A DNA stretch of 44,877 nucleotides, taken from JBCDBL01 sp039183635 (GTDB lineage: Bacteria; Pseudomonadota; Alphaproteobacteria; Caulobacterales; Parvularculaceae). Each line of letters begins with the position of its first letter. The stretch's first letter is position 1. The stretch spans positions 1 to 44,877 of the forward strand of contig JBCDBL010000012.1 in the NCBI GenBank assembly GCA_039183635.1, given 5' to 3'. Below, in pieces: positions 39,943-44,877 of this stretch. The notes beneath the pieces were generated by a model. The model made no database searches. It was not told the origin of the DNA and saw only the letters and a list, made by a program, of their open reading frames with translations. The position numbers and the translations under genes were made by a program.

Positions 39943-41436
39943 ATGACATTTTTACCCCTGGCCAGGAAGATTGAAGCTCACGCCAAAACGCATCCTGATC
40001 ATGCGGCGATCTGCGGTGTAGATTGCTCCATCACTTGGCGACAGCTTGCAGAAGTTCAATCCGCATGGGCCAATCATTGGTTTAAAACCGCTGAACATGA
40101 CCCCTTGATCGCGTTTTACGCCAGTGCTGGCGCGTCCGCCGTGTCGGCGTTCTGTGGTGTTGTCGCTGCTGGAAAGTGCGTTGCGCCGTTGCCCCGTCAT
40201 CTTACGGACGAGACGTTGGAGAGACTCCTTCGCGATTGCGGCGCCAAGCATGTGGTTGTTGATGAGGAGGGCATGAAAAGGCTGTCCGGGTTAAATATTG
40301 ACCTTTCTCTTCATCATATGGATGCGGCGGCTGCATATTCCGATCATTTTGAAAAAGTAAGTATAGAAATTACGCCTGATGCGGCGTTTAATCTAACCTA
40401 CAGTTCTGGCACGACAGGTAAGCCGAAAGGCATTGTGCAATCCCATGCCTTGCGGGCGAGCCAAGGGGATGCGGCGACCTTAATGGGGCTTGGTCCAAAT
40501 AAGGTATCGCTTTTATCCACCCCGCTGGACTCTGACACGACCATTGTCGGCCTTGTCGGCGCTTTGACGACCGGTGCGACTTTGGTTCTGATGCCGAAAT
40601 TTGATCCGGTCGGGTTTATCGATATTGTGGAAACCCATCGCGTCACACACACGCTTATGGTTCCCGTACAGTACGAAAGGGTGCTCGACAGACCTGAATA
40701 TGACGCCGCCAAATTGTCGTCGTTAGAGCTGTCCCTTTGCACCGGCGCCCCGTTATCCCTTCGGCGTAAAAGAGAGTTATGCGACAGGTGGCCCGGTGCG
40801 ATCATAGAAGTCTACGGACTGACCGAAGGCGGCGCGACGACTTTGCTGTCTCTTAAAGACAACCTCTCAAAACTCCATACCGTCGGCGAACCGTTTCCGG
40901 GTTCAACCATCCTTATCGTTGATGAAGAAGGCAAACCCTGCGCGCCTGGCGCGACGGGTGAAATTGTCGGCCGCGATGAATGGATGATGAGCGGTTACAC
41001 GGACGAAAAGTTAAACCAGGACGTGTTTTGGCGTGATGAAAATGGGCGTCGTTATATTCGCACGGGCGACCTGGGGGCTTTGGATAAAGACGGATTTTTG
41101 GTGATACAAGGCCGTAAGAAGGACATGATCATATCGGGCGGGTTTAACGTTTATCCCGCTGATGTGGAAGCGGTGTTGTCTGAGCACCCAGATATCGCCG
41201 AATGCGCTGTTTTCGGCGCGCCGAGCGAGCAGTGGGGGGAGACCCCGGTCGCCGCCTTGGTCAAACGCGAAGGGGCGGCGGCAAGTGCTGAGGATCTTAA
41301 GGCGTGGGCGAATGGCCGGTTAGGGAAGACACAGCGTCTCAGTGACGTTCTCTTGATCGATCGTTTGCCCCGCACCGCTGCTGAAAAAATTGATAAAGTC
41401 GCTTTGCGCGGCTTGCTAAGCGAGCTTGAGGAATGA
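39943..41436 (+). CDS. AMP-forming acyl-CoA synthetase/ligase
   Basis: It activates a carboxylic acid with ATP to acyl-AMP and then to the CoA thioester. The 497-residue protein shows the ANL-superfamily motifs: YSSGTTGKPKG (153-163, ATP-binding loop), EVYGLTEGG, the hinge-side segment YIRTGDLG and GRKKDMIISGGFNVYPADVE, and the C-terminal catalytic lysine Lys482 (RTAAEKIDK). Similar proteins act on medium-chain or aromatic acids; the substrate cannot be read. ATG 39943 lies 21 bases after the permease stop, and the MaoC gene follows after three bases, so the two form an operon. It would convert an acid set free by the local hydrolases into a CoA ester. Confidence 0.94.
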   Translation: MTFLPLARKIEAHAKTHPDHAAICGVDCSITWRQLAEVQSAWANHWFKTAEHDPLIAFYASAGASAVSAFCGVVAAGKCVAPLPRHLTDETLERLLRDCGAKHVVVDEEGMKRLSGLNIDLSLHHMDAAAAYSDHFEKVSIEITPDAAFNLTYSSGTTGKPKGIVQSHALRASQGDAATLMGLGPNKVSLLSTPLDSDTTIVGLVGALTTGATLVLMPKFDPVGFIDIVETHRVTHTLMVPVQYERVLDRPEYDAAKLSSLELSLCTGAPLSLRRKRELCDRWPGAIIEVYGLTEGGATTLLSLKDNLSKLHTVGEPFPGSTILIVDEEGKPCAPGATGEIVGRDEWMMSGYTDEKLNQDVFWRDENGRRYIRTGDLGALDKDGFLVIQGRKKDMIISGGFNVYPADVEAVLSEHPDIAECAVFGAPSEQWGETPVAALVKREGAAASAEDLKAWANGRLGKTQRLSDVLLIDRLPRTAAEKIDKVALRGLLSELEE

Positions 41437-41439
41437 GCT

Positions 41440-41937
41440 GTGTCGACACTTGTGAACAAACCAACCGCCGCCAGCGCTCTGATAGGGAAAACCCTTGGAC
41501 AGAGCGAGTGGCTGTTGATCGACCAAAAACTGATTAGCGCATTCGGCGATCTTACAAAAGATCCGGATCCCTATCATCAAGATCCGGAGTGGGCGGAGAA
41601 AAACAGCCCCTTTGGCGGTACGATTGCATATGGTTTTCTTACCGCGTCGCTTTTGAGTCACCTTCAGAAGAATGTTTTTGAGGCGTATTTAAAACGCCAT
41701 CCTGAGATGATGCGTGCGTTTGGAATGCCGGTGAACTATGGTTTTGACAAATTGCGTTTTATTGCGCCTGTTAAATGCGACGACCGTATACGCGGGGTGT
41801 TTACAGTGTCGTCTTTGGCGGAGCGTGAGAACGGTCTCCTGCTCAATATTCACACGCAGGTGGAAGTTGAAAATGAAGAGCGCCCTGCGCTCATTGCGGA
41901 TTGGCTGTTTCTTCTCATCGGTGCTGAGCAATCCTGA
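41440..41937 (+). CDS. MaoC-like (R)-specific enoyl-CoA hydratase
   Basis: A hot-dog-fold hydratase that adds water to enoyl-CoA. The 165-residue single-domain protein has the hydratase motif at residues 36-68: GDLTKDPDPYHQDPEWAEK, then SPFGGTIAYGFLT. Asp41 and His46 are the expected catalytic pair. The GTG start at 41440 follows GAGGAA by six bases and lies 3 bases after the ligase stop, so the gene is coupled with it. It probably works on the CoA ester made by the ligase, although no acyl-CoA dehydrogenase that would supply an enoyl-CoA is present in the window. Confidence 0.93.
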   Translation: MSTLVNKPTAASALIGKTLGQSEWLLIDQKLISAFGDLTKDPDPYHQDPEWAEKNSPFGGTIAYGFLTASLLSHLQKNVFEAYLKRHPEMMRAFGMPVNYGFDKLRFIAPVKCDDRIRGVFTVSSLAERENGLLLNIHTQVEVENEERPALIADWLFLLIGAEQS

Positions 41938-41989
41938 TTGTGCAAGCCCGTTGATCGTCCAGGCCTTAAATCAACGAAATGACTTCATG

Positions 41990-42931
41990 TCAGGCGGAAG
42001 ATTGATGCATCCTATCGTTTTCTTCATGCACCATCCAGTCTCCTATATTGCGTAAGATTTGCGGCGACCCGGAAATACTGTGGTGCATTGGTTTAATGAG
42101 CCTTAGTTCTGCACGGGGAATCTGTGTCGCAGCGTATACAGAGCTTTGGTAGGGTACGATATGGTCATCATAGCCATGCAACAATAGCGTTTTTGCTTCT
42201 ATCTTGTGAATATCTTGCCAAAGATCTCCTGTGACGAAATCCGGTTTGCCTTTCTGTTCCGTGGGGGTCGGCTCGGTGCTGTCCGGAAGGTCTTCCAAAA
42301 GCGGCGTTATGTCGTCAGGCAGGTCTTTCAAAGCCTGTAAAGGTGGAAAATCTGTTTCCATCGGGTGCTCTTTCAGCATCTTGACGACAAAGGCTCCAAC
42401 CTCCGGCCGGTCGGCGCAGTCTGGATCGCCGTAATAGGTCTCAAGAATAACACGCGCGGCGCCTTCCGGGTCTGAGCGCTGCGCCAGGATTGATCTGCCG
42501 TATTTCACACGTGTTTTCAGGATATGGGCGAATGGTTTGCTGAATATATTCGGGTATCCGCAATCAAAGCTTCCAAGGGTTAAGCTGCGGACGCGTTCTG
42601 GCGCCAAAAGCGTGAGTTTTGCGGCGATCGATGCGCCCATGGAGCCGCCATAAATGTGCGCCGATGACCAGCTGAGAGCGTCCATGACAGCCAAGTGGTC
42701 TGCTGCGAAATCAGATAGGTCGATTGCATCGAGATCATTCGGCCGGTCCGACCGGCCAACGCCGCGCAAGTCCGATACTGCGTATTGAAACCGATCCGAA
42801 AAATGCTTGCCATACATCTCGGCCATCCATTCGCAGGGGGGGCCAAAACCGTTGATGATCAATAGCGGCAAGCCGTCACCGAACGTATCATAATAAATGG
42901 ATAGTCCGTCTTTTGACGTTGCAAGTCCCAT
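41990..42931 (-). CDS. Alpha/beta-hydrolase
   Basis: The 313-residue protein has no signal peptide and should act in the cytoplasm. The fold markers are an oxyanion region LLIINGFGPP (near 23-32), the nucleophile elbow YGGSMGAS with Ser97, the acid LLLHGYDDHIVP and the catalytic His in PMHHSISGSP. A cap-like insertion of about 100 residues lies between the nucleophile and the acid. ATG 42931 has GGGTGAG upstream. It is convergent with the MaoC gene and divergent from the secreted hydrolase at 43122. It could be an esterase, amidase or peptidase; the sequence does not decide. Confidence 0.9.
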   Translation of the reverse strand: MGLATSKDGLSIYYDTFGDGLPLLIINGFGPPCEWMAEMYGKHFSDRFQYAVSDLRGVGRSDRPNDLDAIDLSDFAADHLAVMDALSWSSAHIYGGSMGASIAAKLTLLAPERVRSLTLGSFDCGYPNIFSKPFAHILKTRVKYGRSILAQRSDPEGAARVILETYYGDPDCADRPEVGAFVVKMLKEHPMETDFPPLQALKDLPDDITPLLEDLPDSTEPTPTEQKGKPDFVTGDLWQDIHKIEAKTLLLHGYDDHIVPYQSSVYAATQIPRAELRLIKPMHHSISGSPQILRNIGDWMVHEENDRMHQSSA

Positions 42932-42976
42932 GAGCTTCTCACCCTAAATCGGTCTTGTTGTTTGGATCGTATGAGC

Positions 42977-43004
42977 GTAATTTTACTATAAGAGTACATT
43001 GTAC
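42977..43004. promoter_or_regulatory. Two short palindromes between divergent alpha/beta-hydrolase genes
   Basis: GTAATTTTAC (42977-42986) and GTACATTGTAC (42994-43004) are both symmetrical and 7 bases apart, in the 190-base region between the starts at 42931 and 43122. They do not match the TWGAAY sites of the rest of this module. They may be binding sites for an unlinked regulator. Confidence 0.35.
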
Positions 43005-43121
43005 GCAAATAACGTTTGTGCGAGGCGAGGCGAATGGCCTATGGTTTGTGCGGCCTCTTTATTAAACATGTCTGTGTGGCGCATTGGCGCCATGGGCGCC
43101 CGGTTAAGTGTGAGGAATACA

Positions 43122-44573
43122 ATGAAATACATATGTAACATGCGCTTGTCTTTGTTCGCCGCCTTGCTGTCGTTCGGGGCGGGGAGTGCGGGCGCCGTTG
43201 ATCTTGACGCGGGCGGCGTGGTTCTCGATACCGGCGTCGATCTGGCTTATGAGCAGGGCGCGATATCTGTGCCCGAGGTTCGCGAGAAAGAAGGTTCACG
43301 GCAGATTTCCGTTGGTTTTTGGCGTATCGCTAAGGCTGAAGGCGCATCGGGCGATCCTGTTTTCCTGTTGGCTGGCGGTCCTGGCGGCTCCTATCCTGAA
43401 CGCATTGAAGAAGGCGGCTACCGCCAAAAGCGATATATGCGCGTGATAAACATGTACCGACGCGTGGGCGACGTCGTGCTTGTGGATCTGCGCGGCGTTA
43501 ACTTGTCTACGCCCAACACGGTCTGTAATGGCGCGCCGAACAAGTGGCGGCGCGCAAACAGTGAAGAAGCCTTTTATGACATCATGTCGGACGCAGGACG
43601 CGCCTGTCGGGAGAAGTTGATTTCCGAAGGTTTTGACTTATCCGGTTACGTTGTAACGGAGGCGGCGGCTGATGTGATTGCTGTCGCTGATGCGCTCGGG
43701 TACGACAAAATCAACGTTGCGGGTACAAGCTTTGGCAGTCATTGGGGGGTGACGCTTGCAAAATATTATTCCGACCGGATTTCGCATATTCTTTTGACTG
43801 GCCTTGAAGGACTTGACCATACCGTTGACGATCGCGCTAGTGTTGCACTGGCGATAAAAAAGATATCCGAGGCTGCGCGTCCGACGTGGAACGGCGCATA
43901 CGGTCATGAGGGGCCTGCCGAAGCCCTGGTTGCTCTAGCCGAGCGAGCGGATCGGTCGCCAAAGGAAGCTTTCGGCTTGCGACGTTATGAGATCGCGGAG
44001 ACCTCAACCTCCGGTCGTGTTTATGGTCTGTCCGGACGCGGCGGTATGTACGAATGGCCCGCCGCTGTGCACGATTACATGGACGGTAAGGTCGGGTTCT
44101 TCAGATTGATGCGCTGGTTCATGGCGCGTACGGTCAGCAAAGGATGGGATGCGGCGGCGGTTGGCATGTTCGACTGCGCGTCCTGGATCAGCCCGGAGCG
44201 CCGCGCGCGTTTTGAAGCGCAGGACTGGGCGCTGGCGCCGGATAATTTAAAGTACCATGACGCTTTGTGCGCCGGATGGGGGGTCGAGCCGTTGCCCGAT
44301 GATTTTCGTGCTGATTTTCAGTCTGATGTTCCTGCGTTGTTTATACACGGAACGCTGGACGTCAGCACGCCTCTTGCGAACGCTGAAGAAACCATAAAAC
44401 TATTCCCAAATGGAACACTGACGATTGTCGAAGGCGGCTCCCATGGCGTTTTAACGGAATCCTTAAATGAGTTTGAAGGTCTTGAAGATCGCATTGTGGA
44501 CTGGTTTTATGGAGGAACGCCGCCCTCGCAGCGGCTGTCGCTGCCGCCTGTCTCGTTTAAGCCGATTGATTGA
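43122..44573 (+). CDS. Secreted alpha/beta-hydrolase, proline-iminopeptidase/TAP-like
   Basis: The 483-residue protein has a signal peptide (MRLSLFAALLSFGAGSAGA) with probable cleavage after residue 25. It then shows VFLLAGGPGGSYPE (80-93), the oxyanion-hole motif of proline iminopeptidase and tripeptidyl-aminopeptidase relatives. The nucleophile Ser203 lies in VAGTSFGSH, with the acid in LFIHGTLDVSTPL and the His in EGGSHGVL. Members remove N-terminal residues from peptides or hydrolyse esters. ATG 43122 has GAGGAA five bases upstream; the open frame extends to 42999 without support. It would act in the periplasm on the substrate taken up by the local TonB receptor. It is the last gene before a terminator. 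Confidence 0.9.
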   Translation: MKYICNMRLSLFAALLSFGAGSAGAVDLDAGGVVLDTGVDLAYEQGAISVPEVREKEGSRQISVGFWRIAKAEGASGDPVFLLAGGPGGSYPERIEEGGYRQKRYMRVINMYRRVGDVVLVDLRGVNLSTPNTVCNGAPNKWRRANSEEAFYDIMSDAGRACREKLISEGFDLSGYVVTEAAADVIAVADALGYDKINVAGTSFGSHWGVTLAKYYSDRISHILLTGLEGLDHTVDDRASVALAIKKISEAARPTWNGAYGHEGPAEALVALAERADRSPKEAFGLRRYEIAETSTSGRVYGLSGRGGMYEWPAAVHDYMDGKVGFFRLMRWFMARTVSKGWDAAAVGMFDCASWISPERRARFEAQDWALAPDNLKYHDALCAGWGVEPLPDDFRADFQSDVPALFIHGTLDVSTPLANAEETIKLFPNGTLTIVEGGSHGVLTESLNEFEGLEDRIVDWFYGGTPPSQRLSLPPVSFKPID

Positions 44574-44675
44574 GTTTCGTAATACTCATCTTAAAGCCAG
44601 TGCATTTGGCGCACATTTAGCTTTGGCGTTTAGGAAATAAAAGGGCGCCTGACACAATTGGGTCCGGCGCCCTTT
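44574..44675 (+). terminator. Terminator hairpin after the secreted hydrolase gene
   Basis: Arms AAAGGGCGCC (44640-44649) and GGCGCCCTTT (44666-44675) pair perfectly over 10 bases. On the minus strand the stem is followed by TTATTT, so it may work in both directions. The 66 bases before it contain no gene. Confidence 0.75.
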
Positions 44676-44688
44676 GCTATTCAGTCAA

Positions 44689-44713
44689 AACCCTCCACCT
44701 TCGGTGGAGGGTT
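44689..44713. repeat. Tight intergenic hairpin
   Basis: Arms AACCCTCCACC (44689-44699) and GGTGGAGGGTT (44703-44713) form an 11-bp perfect stem with a 3-base loop. Such short, perfect hairpins next to GC-rich repeats are common REP-like elements between genes in alphaproteobacteria. Confidence 0.5.
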
Positions 44714-44792
44714 GGACGTGTTCTACATTGTAGGAAGCAGATCGCCCTGAGCGGGGTTTTTGTCATCGGTATGAAGCCTGTTCAGCGGTTTT

Positions 44793-44877
44793 CCTCCCCC
44801 GCGTGAGCGGGGGAGGTGGGCCGCGCGGGACGCGCGGGTCGGAGGGGGCTCTGCGATTTTTCAGGCTGGAAAGGCGG
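44793..44877. repeat. GC-rich intergenic repeat element, cut by the window end
   Basis: A hairpin with arms CCTCCCCCGC (44793-44802) and GCGGGGGAGG (44807-44816) around GTGA is followed by a second GC-rich stem with arms GCGCG and CGCGC (about 44823-44836), then GGAGGGGG. This mosaic of a C-run stem, a GC stem and a G-run end resembles the dispersed intergenic repeats seen in many copies in alphaproteobacterial genomes. No gene is visible from 44714 to the end. Confidence 0.55.

Noticed and set aside
1..44877. tRNA, rRNA, CRISPR array, phage genes or complete insertion sequences
   Set aside because: I looked for tRNA-like ends, regularly spaced repeats, cas, integrase and capsid motifs and found none, apart from the transposase remnant near 7 kb.

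Overview
The window looks like a chromosomal segment of an alphaproteobacterium, probably an aquatic heterotroph of the Hyphomonadales/Parvularculales/Sphingomonadales type. That placement rests on dnaG immediately followed by a long group-1 sigma factor gene, a DnaG zinc region ending in the Cys-poor 'HCFSSG' form, frequent GTG/TTG starts, several TonB-dependent receptors and penicillin-acylase-type hydrolases. It is an inference; there is no rRNA to confirm it.

The first 7 kb is core genome: the 3' part of dnaG, a strong hairpin, rpoD with a terminator, a lipoprotein gene, a SIMPL-domain gene and a coiled-coil gene of unknown function. A decayed insertion-sequence end (about 6953-7211) marks the passage into about 37 kb of accessory catabolic genes, organised in small, locally regulated modules.

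Module 1 (7.25-14.8 kb): an Ntn-hydrolase acylase, a TonB-dependent receptor, an Mpo1-like DUF962 protein, an ALDH3-type aldehyde dehydrogenase and a TetR regulator. The palindrome TGACC-N3-GGTCA occurs in both divergent intergenic regions. Module 2 (14.8-22.2 kb): a minus-strand operon of a sphingosine-1-phosphate-lyase-family PLP enzyme, an ACS-type MFS carrier and a second TetR regulator, divergent from a second acylase overlapping a succinate-semialdehyde-type dehydrogenase. One 22-bp palindrome lies between them. Together the modules hold relatives of three eukaryotic long-chain-base degradation enzymes (Dpl1, Hfd1/ALDH3, Mpo1) plus amide hydrolases, which suggests N-acyl sphingoid or N-acyl amine catabolism.

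Module 3 (22.2-31.0 kb): a GMC oxidoreductase with a Tat-signal small subunit (glucoside-3-dehydrogenase type), a DUF1080 keto-glycoside-cleaving protein, an NHS-type permease, a TIM-barrel isomerase/epimerase, a Gfo/Idh/MocA dehydrogenase, an SGNH hydrolase and a LacI regulator. Two TGTAAwCGATTACA operators tie them together. This fits oxidation of a glycoside at C3, cleavage of the 3-keto-glycoside, import and reduction of the keto sugar.

Module 4 (31.1-44.6 kb): a third TetR regulator, an MlrC-type M81 metallopeptidase, an MlrB-like S12 serine hydrolase, a TonB-dependent receptor, an AmpG/MlrD-like permease, an acyl-CoA ligase, a MaoC hydratase and two alpha/beta hydrolases. Four sites matching TWGAAY-N3-MTTCWA lie at unit starts. 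The mix resembles the microcystin-degradation (mlr) set without mlrA, joined to an acyl-CoA branch. The window ends in intergenic hairpins and a GC-rich repeat.
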